Positions 32,721 to 42,651 of a stretch of 64,000 nt of DNA are shown here, piece by piece. A model generated the notes under the pieces. That model worked only from the letters and a program-made list of their open reading frames with translations, searched no databases and was not told the DNA's origin. Position numbers and translations under genes: made by a program. Source of the DNA: an uncultured Pelagibacteraceae bacterium (GTDB lineage: Bacteria; Pseudomonadota; Alphaproteobacteria; Pelagibacterales; Pelagibacteraceae); contig CABXYU010000001.1 in assembly GCA_902516625.1 (NCBI GenBank), positions 31,001 to 95,000 of the forward strand. Direction: 5' to 3'. How positions within the stretch are numbered: position 1 is the first letter of the stretch; each line of letters opens with the position of its first letter.

Positions 32721-34448
32721 TTATTTTTTTTCTTTATCCTTTTTTTTCAAATCTTGTGACAAAGATGAAAACGGCAAATTTTTTCCTGAACCTTCTGCCC
32801 CATATTTCTCCAGAGCCTCCTTTTTTTCAATTTCTTCTAAAAGTTTAATACTTAAATTTACTTTGCGTTTATTCAAATCTAAATCTGCAATGGCGCAGTC
32901 AATTCTTTCTCCCCCAGTAAATCTTGAAGGTCTTGCATCTGCTGAATTGATTGCAATTTGAGATTTTTTAATTGTGAAATCCATTTCACAACCTTCTGGT
33001 CTTACAATTAATCCTTTATTATCAGTTGAGATTATTTTAACAGTTATTGCTTGATTCATTTTTTTGCCTTTGAACCAATCGAAAGGGTCATTTTTAGTTT
33101 GTTTAAAACCAACTCTAATTTTTTGTTCTAAAGATTTAATCTCCAAAACTTTTACCTTAATTTTATCGCCTTTTTTATATTTGGTTAACTCTTCTTCACC
33201 GTTATTTAAATATGTCAAATCATTACAATGTAAGAAAGCATCAATATCTAAATTATCAATTTTAACAAATAATGAATATTCATTTTTATTTACAACCTCT
33301 CCATCAACAATAGTGTCGACAGGAAATTTTTTTTCAAAAGTTTCAAATGGATTTTCAAGTGTAAGTTTATGTGATATTGCCACTCTTCTTTTTTCTTTGT
33401 CAATCTCAGTAATTACACAATCAATTTCATCACCAACCTTAAGCATTTTTTTTGGTGATACATTTTTTTTCGTCCAACTTAGTTCACTTGAATGTAAAAG
33501 TGTTGTTAGCCCAGGTTCCAATTCACAAAAAGCTCCAAAGTCCATAAGTTTTACCACTTTAACTTTATAAACTTTGTTTAACTCATAGTTTTCTATATGT
33601 TCAAAAGGATCAGGGGAAAGTTGTTTAACCGAACAACCAACCTGTAGCTTTTCCATGTCTACAGAAATCACTTTTAAATCATGTTTTTCACCAATATTAA
33701 AAACCTCATCTGGATGATTCACTCTTGAATACGAGATTTCTTGTAAATGAACGAGCACATCTAATTCTCCATTTACATTAAAAAAACATCCAAAGTTACT
33801 GTAGCCCTTAACTTCTGCACCTTTAATGATATCTCCAATTTTATATTTTTCTATAATTTTTGCTTTATCCTCTTTCTTAAAAGAAGAAATGATTTCTTTT
33901 CTAGAAACGCAACAGTTTCCACGAATTTTATCGAGCTTAATTACTGCAAATTTTTGAGGTTCATTCATTAAATGACTAATATCTTTTAATGGCTTGTCAC
34001 TAATTTGTGATCCAGGTAAAAACATTAGAGAACCTGTATCGATATGCTCGACGATGGCACCTCCCTTGCATTTTGATGTAATTTTTCCCATTATAGGTTC
34101 ATTTTTTTCAAAGGCTTCGACTAGTTTATCCCAACCTTTTATTTTTTGTGCTTTACTTGCTGAAACTAAAACCTCTCCATTTTTATCCTCAATTTTTTCC
34201 AATAAAACTGAAATTTTTTCACCCAACTTTATTTTGTCCGCTAGTCCCATACTTTTTAGTTCATTAATGTCCAATACAGGCTCACTTTTAAGACCTTCAA
34301 CAAATAAAAAAACAAATTTTTCTGTTATCTTATTAATTTTACCCTCAATAATTTTGCCTTCCTCGATGTTTATTTTTGAGAGCTGACTATTGAGAAGTTT
34401 TTCGAATTCTTGAGATGCGGGGCTTTTAAGGCTTTTATAAATTTCCAT
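32721..34448 (-). CDS. rpsA: 30S ribosomal protein S1
   Basis: A 575 aa mRNA-binding ribosomal protein made of repeated S1 OB domains; at least five repeats are visible, for example VKVVKLMDFGAFCELEPGLT with LLHSSELSW and KGAEVKGYSNFGCFFNV. It recruits mRNAs, important when Shine-Dalgarno sites are weak as here. In many proteobacteria cmk precedes rpsA. Here a 139 bp gap separates rpsA from aroA and holds no kinase gene. Confidence 0.96.
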   Translation of the reverse strand: MEIYKSLKSPASQEFEKLLNSQLSKINIEEGKIIEGKINKITEKFVFLFVEGLKSEPVLDINELKSMGLADKIKLGEKISVLLEKIEDKNGEVLVSASKAQKIKGWDKLVEAFEKNEPIMGKITSKCKGGAIVEHIDTGSLMFLPGSQISDKPLKDISHLMNEPQKFAVIKLDKIRGNCCVSRKEIISSFKKEDKAKIIEKYKIGDIIKGAEVKGYSNFGCFFNVNGELDVLVHLQEISYSRVNHPDEVFNIGEKHDLKVISVDMEKLQVGCSVKQLSPDPFEHIENYELNKVYKVKVVKLMDFGAFCELEPGLTTLLHSSELSWTKKNVSPKKMLKVGDEIDCVITEIDKEKRRVAISHKLTLENPFETFEKKFPVDTIVDGEVVNKNEYSLFVKIDNLDIDAFLHCNDLTYLNNGEEELTKYKKGDKIKVKVLEIKSLEQKIRVGFKQTKNDPFDWFKGKKMNQAITVKIISTDNKGLIVRPEGCEMDFTIKKSQIAINSADARPSRFTGGERIDCAIADLDLNKRKVNLSIKLLEEIEKKEALEKYGAEGSGKNLPFSSLSQDLKKKDKEKK

Positions 34449-34587
34449 TAATTAAATTTTAGTATGTGTTTTAAGTTGTTCATTTTTTAAAATCTCGAAC
34501 TTTTAGTTAAATTTAAGCTTTTAATCAATACTGAATTTAGATTAATTTCTCAAAAAAATTAAAAAATTAGGGGTTTTTTATATGTTT

Positions 34588-35913
34588 TTAGACTAAAGTG
34601 GCTCCAAGACTTTTAATTTTTCCAATAAATGTTGGAAAAGATGTTTTTATAGAGTTTTTATCAAATATTTTCCAATTACCTCCAAAAACTAATGCAGCAA
34701 CCACGCTTGACATAAATACCCTATGATCTTTTAAAAAATTTTTGATTATTATATTCTTTTTAATTCTAAGTTTTGGATTTCCATAAATTTTAATACTGTT
34801 TTTTGTTAAAATTGTCTTTACTCCCATTTTGTTTAGAATTCTTGAACCCCACACTAATCTAGGACTCTCTTTTTGATTAAGTTCAGAGAGGTCTTTAAAA
34901 TAAGAAATACCTTTAGCTCGAGCAGCAACTAGAAAAATTAGTAAAAATTCATCAATTGCAGCACTATTTAGTTTTCTTGGACAATTAATAGGTTTAATAG
35001 ATTCTTTACTTTTAACAATTAAATCTGCAACTTTTTCTCCCTTATAAATCCTTATCTTTTTCATTGTGATTGATATTCCCATTAATTTGAGGATTTCTAA
35101 TATTCCTGTCCTTGAGGGATTAATGTTTACATTTTTAATTTTTAAAGTTGAATTTCTTGATAACACAGTAAGGACAATAAAAAAAGCGCATGAGCTAATG
35201 TCAGAGGGAATGGTATAGTCAATTGGTTTAATATTTTTTCCTCCTTTAATTTTGATAAAATCAAAATTTTTTTGTTTTTTTACTTTTATAGGAAGTTTTA
35301 AGTTTTTAAAAAAAATTTCCGTATGGGTTCTTGATTTCTTTGCTTTTATAAAAGTTGTACCCTTAGTGTTAAGTGCTGCTAACATGACGCTACTTTTACA
35401 TTGGGCTGAACCCCTTGATTCATAATACTTTATAGGTTTTGGAAATTTCGTACCCATGATACTGATAGGTAATTTACCTGAATTTGTTTTAAATTTTGCT
35501 CCAAATTTTTCAAGTGGTTTAGTAACTCTGAGAAAATCTCTTTTTGAAAGGCTTCTATCGCCTTTAATCAAAATTTTTTTTTTGGAATGGACCAAGAGAC
35601 CCATTATAAGTCTTCCTAAAGTTCCAGAATTTCCAGCATCAATGATAGTATTCTTTTTATAATTAAAGTTACTTAATCCATTACCAAAAATTTTACATGA
35701 ATTTTTTGTTAACTTGTAATGAACACCAAGTTTTTTTAAACACTTTAAGGTACTTATTACATCTTCAGATCTAAGAATATTTTTACAAGTTGATACCCCT
35801 TCGGCTTGAGATGCGAATAAAGCCCATCTTATTGATAAACTTTTGTCTCCTTCAATAGACAATGATTTGTTAAATTTTTTTATTTTTTTTGAAATTTTTA
35901 GAAAATTAGCCAC
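34588..35913 (-). CDS. aroA: 3-phosphoshikimate 1-carboxyvinyltransferase
   Basis: EPSP synthase, adding PEP to shikimate-3-phosphate. A 441 aa two-domain protein with the same fold as MurA. Motifs: GDKSLSIRWALFASQAEG, NAGNSGTLGRLIMGL (read here as DAGNSGTLGRLIMGL), RGSAQCKSSVMLAALN and, near the end, LNSAAIDEFLLIFLVAARAK; ELNQKESPRL corresponds to the usual RxKESDR. It continues toward the lptB gene only 9 bp away and is probably co-transcribed with it. Confidence 0.95.
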   Translation of the reverse strand: MANFLKISKKIKKFNKSLSIEGDKSLSIRWALFASQAEGVSTCKNILRSEDVISTLKCLKKLGVHYKLTKNSCKIFGNGLSNFNYKKNTIIDAGNSGTLGRLIMGLLVHSKKKILIKGDRSLSKRDFLRVTKPLEKFGAKFKTNSGKLPISIMGTKFPKPIKYYESRGSAQCKSSVMLAALNTKGTTFIKAKKSRTHTEIFFKNLKLPIKVKKQKNFDFIKIKGGKNIKPIDYTIPSDISSCAFFIVLTVLSRNSTLKIKNVNINPSRTGILEILKLMGISITMKKIRIYKGEKVADLIVKSKESIKPINCPRKLNSAAIDEFLLIFLVAARAKGISYFKDLSELNQKESPRLVWGSRILNKMGVKTILTKNSIKIYGNPKLRIKKNIIIKNFLKDHRVFMSSVVAALVFGGNWKIFDKNSIKTSFPTFIGKIKSLGATLV

Positions 35914-35922
35914 GTTTAAATT

Positions 35923-36699
35923 TTAGCTTATCTTAAATGATTCTCCAAAATAAACATTTCTTGCATCAATATTTTGAATGAGATTTGTGGGAGTTCCATG
36001 AGCCACAACTTTACCATTATGAATTATTGCTGCAGTGTCAACACATGCCAACAAATCGCGAGCTTGGTGATCGCAAAGGATAATTGAGATGTTGTTATTA
36101 CTTTGTAAATTGACAATTATTTCTTGAAGCGTCTTAATTGTTAATACATCAAGAGCAGCGAATGGCTCATCTAAAAGAAGTATTTTTGGATCCGAAATCA
36201 GTGCAATAGCAATAACAAGTTTTTTCTTTTGACCTCCAGATAAAAAATTTGCCTTGATATCCCTAACAGCATCCAACTCAAATTTAGAAATGAGTAAATC
36301 AATTTTTTCATTTCTAAAACTAATATTATCAATTGCAATTTCAGCAATTGCTTTAAGATTTTCAAAGACTGTTAAATCATGAAAAAAACCACCATGTTGA
36401 GGCACAAAACCAATTTTAAATTTAATTGTTCTTTGATAGATGGGATATTTATTTACTAGATCAGAGTTAATATAAATAGATCCATAATCTGGAGAAATTA
36501 AGCCTGTTATTAAATTAAAAATTGTGGATTTACCAACACCATTTGGACCTAACAAACCTAAAATTTGACCGCCATTTAATTGAAGGTCTAAATTATCTAA
36601 AATCATTTTTCTTCCAAATTTAAGTGAAATTTTCTCAAGTTTTAAAATTGATTTTTTTCTCTTAAAAGATTTTATTCTAAATTTTTTTACGTTACTCAT
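35923..36699 (-). CDS. lptB: LPS export ABC transporter ATP-binding protein
   Basis: ATPase of the LptBFGC complex that moves lipopolysaccharide to the outer membrane. A 258 aa ABC ATPase with Walker A LLGPNGVGKSTIFN, signature LSGGQKKKLVIAIAL and Walker B ILLLDEPFAALD; FVPQHGGFFHDLTVFENLK is the Q-loop region typical of LptB. It overlaps lptC by 4 bp. lptA, usually between lptC and lptB, is absent from this locus. Confidence 0.93.
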   Translation of the reverse strand: MSNVKKFRIKSFKRKKSILKLEKISLKFGRKMILDNLDLQLNGGQILGLLGPNGVGKSTIFNLITGLISPDYGSIYINSDLVNKYPIYQRTIKFKIGFVPQHGGFFHDLTVFENLKAIAEIAIDNISFRNEKIDLLISKFELDAVRDIKANFLSGGQKKKLVIAIALISDPKILLLDEPFAALDVLTIKTLQEIIVNLQSNNNISIILCDHQARDLLACVDTAAIIHNGKVVAHGTPTNLIQNIDARNVYFGESFKIS

Positions 36700-37283
36700 T
36701 TATTTTTTGACTTTATTTCTACTTTGTCATTGTTGTTATTCATAAAAATTTCAACATCTTTTGAGACTAAATCTATAGTAATATTATCAGTTTTTAAAAG
36801 TCCCTGTATCCCCTCATATATAATATTATCACTTATTGTCACAATATTTTCCTCAAAATTTAATAGTAATTTTTGTGATTTAATAATGTTATCTAAATAG
36901 CTGATATTAACTCCCTTTTCGAAAATTGTATTATAATTGGAATTATTAAATAATGCAGTATTAGATACAACTTTTAAAGCTGAACCGTCTTCATCTTTAA
37001 AAATTGCATTTACTCCTTGCATCTTAACAACCTCCACACCTTCTATATAAGAAATTTCGCTTAAGTCAGAAGTAATGATATATTGAGTTTTATTTTCAAA
37101 TTTTACATCATATCTTAAATTTTTTATAAGATTGCTTGCACTTTCATTTTCAATTTTTTCTTTTTGGGGAACATCAACTTTCATTTTTTTTTCCTTAAAA
37201 AGATATTTATTATAGAAAATAAAACAAATGATAAGAATAAGAATAAATAGTAAAATCTGAAGTAAAATTTTTTTTCTCAACAA
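36696..37283 (-). CDS. lptC: LPS export protein LptC
   Basis: A 195 aa protein with an N-terminal membrane helix (LLQILLFILILIICFIFYN) and a beta-jellyroll periplasmic domain rich in short hydrophobic strands. It anchors the LptBFG complex and passes LPS on. Primary conservation is low in the family, so assignment rests on topology and on the lptB and kdsD neighbours. The end overlaps lptB by 4 bp; no second OstA-like protein follows. Confidence 0.75.
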   Translation of the reverse strand: MLRKKILLQILLFILILIICFIFYNKYLFKEKKMKVDVPQKEKIENESASNLIKNLRYDVKFENKTQYIITSDLSEISYIEGVEVVKMQGVNAIFKDEDGSALKVVSNTALFNNSNYNTIFEKGVNISYLDNIIKSQKLLLNFEENIVTISDNIIYEGIQGLLKTDNITIDLVSKDVEIFMNNNNDKVEIKSKNK

Positions 37284-37284
37284 T

Positions 37285-38265
37285 TTATCTCGAATTCTCT
37301 AAAAGATGGTGAATATGTAAAACCCCTACAACTTTTTTTTTATTTCCATTTTTATAGACAAATGCACTAGTAATTTTTTTTTTGTTCATTTGCATTAAAA
37401 TATCAGAGGCAAGAGTATTTTCTTCAACAGAGAATGGGTTTTTTGACATAAAAGATCGAATTTTTAAATTTTCAATTTTTCTTTTTTTTTGTAAAAGTCT
37501 TTTTAAGTCACCATCAGTGAAAATGCCACTACTTAATCCCTTACTATTTATTATAACTATAAAACCAAGCTTCTTTGCGTTTAAAATTTTTAAAGCATTT
37601 CTCATTAGTTGATTTTCATTTACAAAAGGAATCTTATTTTTAGTTAACATAATATCGCTTGCTGTTTTCAATTTAGCACTCAGTGCACCACTTGGATGAA
37701 ATTTTTTAAAATCTAGTTTGCCAAATTTTTTTTTTTTCATTAAAGCTATCGCAAGCGCATCACCTATTGACAATTGCATAGTAGTGCTTGACGTTGGAAC
37801 GATTCCATCACCAGATTCTAATACTTCAGGAATTAATAATTTAATGTTTGCAGATTTATATAAGGTTGAATTTTTATTAGACATTATTCCTATTAAAAGA
37901 ATTTTATTTTTTTTAGAATAATCGATTACATTTTGAAGCTCAGAGGTATTTCCAGAATTGCTTATTAGAATTAAAATATCGTTTTTAGTAATTCTTCCTA
38001 AATCACCATGAGAACAATCAGAAGCAGATATAGAAAACGAAGGTGTCCCTACAGACGATAAGGTAGCAGAAATTTTTGATGCTATTATTCCACTTTTCCC
38101 AACCCCACAAATTATAATTTTTGATTTACATTTTGATATTGCTTTTACTGATTTTTCAAAAGAGTCATTAATTGAATGCTTTAGTTTTTCTAAAGCAATG
38201 ATCTGTAAATCAATCACATTTTTACCAATTTTCTTTATTTCATTTTTCATCTTTAATGAGACCAA
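37285..38265 (-). CDS. kdsD: Arabinose-5-phosphate isomerase (KdsD/KpsF)
   Basis: Converts ribulose-5-phosphate to arabinose-5-phosphate for KDO. The 326 aa protein has a SIS domain (GVGKSGIIASKISATLSSVG, HGDLGRI, LISNSGNTSEL) followed by two CBS domains. It lies 2 bp upstream of lptC and with kdsB elsewhere in the window serves LPS-core synthesis. The start overlaps the RNase D-like gene by 13 bp. Confidence 0.93.
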   Translation of the reverse strand: MVSLKMKNEIKKIGKNVIDLQIIALEKLKHSINDSFEKSVKAISKCKSKIIICGVGKSGIIASKISATLSSVGTPSFSISASDCSHGDLGRITKNDILILISNSGNTSELQNVIDYSKKNKILLIGIMSNKNSTLYKSANIKLLIPEVLESGDGIVPTSSTTMQLSIGDALAIALMKKKKFGKLDFKKFHPSGALSAKLKTASDIMLTKNKIPFVNENQLMRNALKILNAKKLGFIVIINSKGLSSGIFTDGDLKRLLQKKRKIENLKIRSFMSKNPFSVEENTLASDILMQMNKKKITSAFVYKNGNKKKVVGVLHIHHLLENSR

Positions 38266-38864
38266 ATATCATCCTTAAATAATGCAAGATCTAGATCGAC
38301 TCTTGTTTTCAAAAATTTTAAACATTCCTTATATAATTCAACTCGTTTTTCCCTCTTAAGTATTTTTTCTAACTCGTCGTGAATCTTATGTAGATATATC
38401 ACATCATTTGCACAATATTTTTGTTGAGCAACACTTAGCTCACCGCCAAAATCTGAATTTTGAAATTGTTTACTAATATCAATGTTCATAAACTCTTTAA
38501 TCAAAGTTTTTAAAGAATGATTATCTGAATAAGACCTAGCAAGTTTGGATGCAATCTTAGTATCAAGAATATTATTTGTTTGTGTTTTTAAATAATATTT
38601 AATATGTGCAATGTCAGCTCTTCCAAAATGAAAAATTTTTTTGATTTTTTCATTTGCCAGCATTTTTACTAAATTTGGAGCCTCATAATTGGATCTATCT
38701 AATTGAACTATGTGAGCATCATTTTTTCCACTTGATATCTGTATCAAACATAGGGGATCTCTCCTTACATTTAGACCCATGAATTCACCATCTATAGCTA
38801 TAACGTTGCCTAAATTCAAATCATCTGGTAAATCTTTTTTATACAATTTAATATCAATACTCAT
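38253..38864 (-). CDS. RNase D-like 3'-5' exonuclease domain protein
   Basis: About 203 aa, a DEDDy exonuclease domain alone: IDGEFMGLNV (Asp/Glu), FHFGRADIAHI (Asp) and KYCANDVIYLHKIH (Tyr/Asp). It lacks HRDC domains, so it resembles the short alphaproteobacterial RNase D-like proteins. The track opens at 38894, but ATG 38864 (MSIDIKLYKKDLP) is preferred because the earlier start would overlap the divergent neighbour's start. Confidence 0.85.
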   Translation of the reverse strand: MSIDIKLYKKDLPDDLNLGNVIAIDGEFMGLNVRRDPLCLIQISSGKNDAHIVQLDRSNYEAPNLVKMLANEKIKKIFHFGRADIAHIKYYLKTQTNNILDTKIASKLARSYSDNHSLKTLIKEFMNIDISKQFQNSDFGGELSVAQQKYCANDVIYLHKIHDELEKILKREKRVELYKECLKFLKTRVDLDLALFKDDIWSH

Positions 38865-38884
38865 ACAATTATAATTATATATAT

Positions 38885-39853
38885 ATGAAAGCAAAAAATT
38901 GTCTAATTTTTGGTGGCAGTGGTCAAATTGGTAGGCACTTAATTAGAAAGCTTACAAAAAATAACTATAAAGTAACTGTCGTTACAAGAAATATTCACCA
39001 AAAAAGCTATATTATAAAGACGCAAGCTAATGCTGGATACATAGATATTGTTGAGGCCAATATTTTTGATGAAGAAAAAATAAGAAAATTATTCAAAAAT
39101 GCAGACATTTGTATAAATCTTATAGGGATATTATACGAAAAAAAGAGAGGGGCTACTTTTAACAATATTCACGCTATTTTTCCATCATTGTTATCTAAGC
39201 TCTGTAAAGAGTACAACATAAATAAATTTGTTCATGTATCGGCATTAGGCATAAATAATGCAACAGACTCAGATTATGCGATAAGCAAATTAGAGGGAGA
39301 AAAAAAAGTTTTAGAAAATTTTCCTTTATCAACAATTTTAAGACCCTCTATTGTTTATTCTGTAGATGATAACTTTACTACTAATTTCATGTCATTACTA
39401 AGTAAGCTTCCCGTTTTCCCATTATATTATGCAGGAAAGACCAAATTTATGCCCATTCATTGTTCAGATCTTACAGATATAATATATTTTGTTATATCCA
39501 AAAATATTGATACACAAATAGTTGAGTGTATAGGGCCTGAGATAATTACTTTTAAAGAAATTTTAGAAAAACTTTTAATTTTAATTAATAAAAAAAGATT
39601 ACTAATACCATTTCCACTTATTCTAGCACAATTATCAGCAAAATTTTTTCAGTTATTTCCATCACCTATTTTGACTGAGGACCAATTGAAGCTTTTAAGA
39701 CACGACAATATAAACTCTGGAAAATACAAAACAAACGCAGATATTGGAGTGCCTAGTAGAAAAAATTTTTTTAATGAGGTTGAGAAATATAGCTTTATGT
39801 GGAGAGACGGTGGCCAGTTTTCAACAAAAAAATACCACTCACAAAGTGACTAA
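38885..39853 (+). CDS. NAD(P)-binding complex I-associated (NDUFA9-like) protein
   Basis: A 322 aa atypical short-chain dehydrogenase. It has the Rossmann motif IFGGSGQIGRHLIRKL, CINLIGILYEKKRGATFNNI, FVHVSALGIN and LRPSIVYSVDDNF, a set characteristic of the NDUFA9/YfcH-like subfamily that binds NADPH and stabilises respiratory complex I. It is divergent from the RNase D-like gene. Catalytic role not established. Confidence 0.85.
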   Translation: MKAKNCLIFGGSGQIGRHLIRKLTKNNYKVTVVTRNIHQKSYIIKTQANAGYIDIVEANIFDEEKIRKLFKNADICINLIGILYEKKRGATFNNIHAIFPSLLSKLCKEYNINKFVHVSALGINNATDSDYAISKLEGEKKVLENFPLSTILRPSIVYSVDDNFTTNFMSLLSKLPVFPLYYAGKTKFMPIHCSDLTDIIYFVISKNIDTQIVECIGPEIITFKEILEKLLILINKKRLLIPFPLILAQLSAKFFQLFPSPILTEDQLKLLRHDNINSGKYKTNADIGVPSRKNFFNEVEKYSFMWRDGGQFSTKKYHSQSD

Positions 39854-39870
39854 AATTTAAAGTGTTAATC

Positions 39871-40365
39871 TTAAGCTGATTTAATTTTTTTTTCTATAAA
39901 TTCTGGAACATCTTCTTTTTCTGCTGTATCGTCTTTTTTGCCTTTAGGCTGATATGCATAAAGCAAATGAAGCTTACAATATGAAAAATCTTTTAGAGAA
40001 GATCTCCCACAAAAATAAAAGGACTTTTCATCTGGATGTCCTATTGGCCATTTACAAGAATTTTCATCTAATTCTTCCAATTGTTTTGGATTTTCTGGTT
40101 CAAAGTCTTTATCAATTATCAAAGATTTAAATTTGCTTCTTCTACCTCTCCTCGAACTGGGAGTTTTACTAACAATAGAATTTTCAAAATTTTTAGTGGT
40201 TGCTGCCGATCGAGTTTTTATCTTTGCTGATAAATTTAATCTATGAGCTTTTCCAATGACTGCATTTCTGCTAATTCCACCAATAATTTCTGCAATTTGG
40301 CTGGCAGTATTTCCTTTTCCCCAAAGCTCCTTAAGTTTTGCTATTTTTTCTTCAGTCCAACTCAT
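39871..40365 (-). CDS. gcrA: GcrA cell-cycle regulator
   Basis: A 164 aa transcriptional co-activator that works with sigma70 at methylated GANTC promoters in alphaproteobacteria. The N-terminal helix-turn-helix is MSWTEEKIAKLKELWGKGNT then ISRNAVIGKAHRLNL. The C-terminal domain has SCKWPIGHPDEKSFYFCGRS and YCKLHLLYAYQP, the diagnostic sigma-binding part. It implies a CcrM methyltransferase elsewhere in the genome. Confidence 0.95.
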   Translation of the reverse strand: MSWTEEKIAKLKELWGKGNTASQIAEIIGGISRNAVIGKAHRLNLSAKIKTRSAATTKNFENSIVSKTPSSRRGRRSKFKSLIIDKDFEPENPKQLEELDENSCKWPIGHPDEKSFYFCGRSSLKDFSYCKLHLLYAYQPKGKKDDTAEKEDVPEFIEKKIKSA

Positions 40366-40553
40366 AATTTACAATATATAGTATTATATATTAATTTAAA
40401 TACTATATAATGTTAAAGAAAATCAATTAACAAGTAAAAGTTAGGACTTATTAACAATATTTTAAAAATGTGATTAAAATTCTACAATCGTTACTTGAAT
40501 CTATTTAGTTTATTTATAAGAGAATTATTTAAGATTAAGAGTTAAAAATTAAT

Positions 40554-41717
40554 ATGAGTTATTTAGCAGGAAATTACAAAAGAAGAAAGCTATCTTTTAA
40601 AAAAGGAAGAGGATCTTTTTTATACTCAACTGATGGAAAAAAATATTTAGATTTTTTAAGTGGTATAGCGGTTAATACTTTAGGACATTCTAATCCGAAG
40701 TTAATAAAAGCTTTAAATTTACAAGCTAAGAAAGTTTGGCATGTTTCAAACTCATTTCAAATACCCGAAGGAGAAATTTTAGCTAAAAAGTTGGTAAAAA
40801 GAACCTTTGCAGATAAAGTAATTTTTGTTAATTCTGGTGCAGAAGCTAATGAAGCTGCAATAAAAATTGCAAGAAGATACTTCTACTCTATAGGCAAACC
40901 AAAGAAAAATAGAATTCTGTGCATAAAGAATTCTTTTCATGGAAGAACTTTAGCCAATATTTTTGCCAGTGGATCAAAAAAAATGACAGAAGGTTTTGGA
41001 CCGAAAGTAAGTGGTTTTGATCACTTTAAATTCTCAGATTTAAAATCTCTCAAAAAAAAAATTACAAAAAAAACTGCTGCAATATTTTTTGAGACAGCTA
41101 TGGGTGAGTCAGGTATTAAAGTTCATTCAAGAAAATTTTTAAAACAAGTAAAAAAAATTTGTAATCAAAAAAATATTCTTTTGATCCTTGATGAGGTACA
41201 ATGTGGCATTGGAAGATCAGGAAAATTTTTTGCTTATGAATATGCTAATGTTAAGCCTGATATAGTGCCTATCGCAAAAGGGATAGGAGGAGGTTTCCCT
41301 ATTGGAGCCGTCTTAATGTCAAATAAAGTATCAAAATGTATGATTCCAGGAACTCATGGAAGTACTTATGGAGGAAATCCTTTAGCCATGGTAATTGGAA
41401 ATGTTATTATGGATGAGGTTTTTAAAAAAGGATTTTTAAAAAATGTAAGAAAAAATTCGAATTATTTTTTGGAACAACTATTAATTATTAAAAAAAATTA
41501 CCCTCATGTTATTAAAGAAATTAGAGGAATAGGTTTATTAATCGGCATAAAGGTAAGTGTAGATTTAGCAAATTTTATTAATAAACTCACAAAAAATAAA
41601 CTTTTGACTATTAGAGCAGCAGAAAATGTGGTTAGAATATTGCCTCCTCTTAATGTAAAAAAAAAAGAAATAGATTTGGCATTGAAAATAATCAATAAAG
41701 TCTGCTCAGAATTTTAA
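40554..41717 (+). CDS. argD: Acetylornithine aminotransferase
   Basis: PLP transaminase making N-acetylornithine. 387 aa with typical class III features: FLSGIAVNTLGHSNP, VFVNSGAEANEAAIKIAR (phosphate site), FHGRTLANIFASGS, the PLP aspartate in LILDEVQCGIGRSGK and PLP lysine in PIAKGIGGGFPIG, and HGSTYGGNPLAM. argF follows after 4 bp. Confidence 0.95.
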   Translation: MSYLAGNYKRRKLSFKKGRGSFLYSTDGKKYLDFLSGIAVNTLGHSNPKLIKALNLQAKKVWHVSNSFQIPEGEILAKKLVKRTFADKVIFVNSGAEANEAAIKIARRYFYSIGKPKKNRILCIKNSFHGRTLANIFASGSKKMTEGFGPKVSGFDHFKFSDLKSLKKKITKKTAAIFFETAMGESGIKVHSRKFLKQVKKICNQKNILLILDEVQCGIGRSGKFFAYEYANVKPDIVPIAKGIGGGFPIGAVLMSNKVSKCMIPGTHGSTYGGNPLAMVIGNVIMDEVFKKGFLKNVRKNSNYFLEQLLIIKKNYPHVIKEIRGIGLLIGIKVSVDLANFINKLTKNKLLTIRAAENVVRILPPLNVKKKEIDLALKIINKVCSEF

Positions 41718-41721
41718 GCTG

Positions 41722-42651
41722 ATGAGTCATTTTGTAAATCTTAAAGATATATCATCTAAGGATTTAAGAAAAATTTTAATAGATGCAAAAAAAAGAAAAA
41801 AAATGAGAGAAAATTTGTCCACATTAGAAGTTGATAAAGGCGCACCATTAAAAGGTAAATTATTAATTCAAATGTTTGAGAAACCAAGTTTAAGAACAAG
41901 ATTAAGTTTCCACTTGGCAATCAAGCAGCTTGGTGGAGCTACTTTAACACTAAGATCTAATGAGCTTCATCTAGGTAGAGGTGGTGAAACCCTAGAAGAC
42001 ACTGCGAAAATTTTGTCAACTTATGGCGATGCATTTATGCTGAGAACCGATAGTGAAGAAAAAATTGAGAATTTCAAAAAAAATTTAAAGATACCAGTCA
42101 TTAATGGATTAAGCCCTAATTCTCATCCAACTCAAGCTCTTTCAGATATATTCACAATTGAGGAAATTAAAAATAAGTCAATTTCAAAATTAAAGATTGT
42201 TTGGATTGGAGACTCAAACAACGTTTTAAACAGTCTGATTGCTGTATCTGTTAAACTAAAATTTAATCTTTATGTAGGTTGTCCCAAAAAATACTATCCA
42301 AATAAATTTATTTTAAATTGGGCAAAAAGAAATGGAGGAAATATTTTTATTTTTGATGATCCAAAAAAGGCAGTATCAAACGCAGATGTAATAATTAGTG
42401 ATAAAGTTATTTCTTTAAATGATAAAGTAGATAAAAAAAAAAAGTTAAAGTTTTTTAAATCATTTAGAATCACAGAAAAATTAATAAAGTTAGCTAAAGA
42501 AGACTGTGTTTTTTTACATTGTTTACCGAGAGGTACTGAAGTTGAGGAAAAAGTTTTTTTAAGTAAGAAATCAAAGGTTTGGCAACAAGCCCTTAATAGA
42601 GTTCATGTTCAAAAGAGTATATTATTATACTGTTTTAATAAATTAAGGTAG
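41722..42651 (+). CDS. argF: Ornithine carbamoyltransferase
   Basis: Carbamoylates ornithine to citrulline. 309 aa with the carbamoyl-phosphate site FEKPSLRTRLSFHLAI, the LRSNELHLGRGGETLEDTAKI loop (two overlapping pieces), NGLSPNSHPTQALSDI, and VFLHCLPRGTEVEEKVF. Pairs with argD as an operon; converges on the cytochrome c gene with a 9 bp overlap. Confidence 0.95.
   Translation: MSHFVNLKDISSKDLRKILIDAKKRKKMRENLSTLEVDKGAPLKGKLLIQMFEKPSLRTRLSFHLAIKQLGGATLTLRSNELHLGRGGETLEDTAKILSTYGDAFMLRTDSEEKIENFKKNLKIPVINGLSPNSHPTQALSDIFTIEEIKNKSISKLKIVWIGDSNNVLNSLIAVSVKLKFNLYVGCPKKYYPNKFILNWAKRNGGNIFIFDDPKKAVSNADVIISDKVISLNDKVDKKKKLKFFKSFRITEKLIKLAKEDCVFLHCLPRGTEVEEKVFLSKKSKVWQQALNRVHVQKSILLYCFNKLR

Noticed and set aside
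33064-34386. Long plus-strand frames of 168 and 130 aa
   Set aside because: They are antisense to rpsA; repeats of S1 domains on the minus strand explain the sequence.
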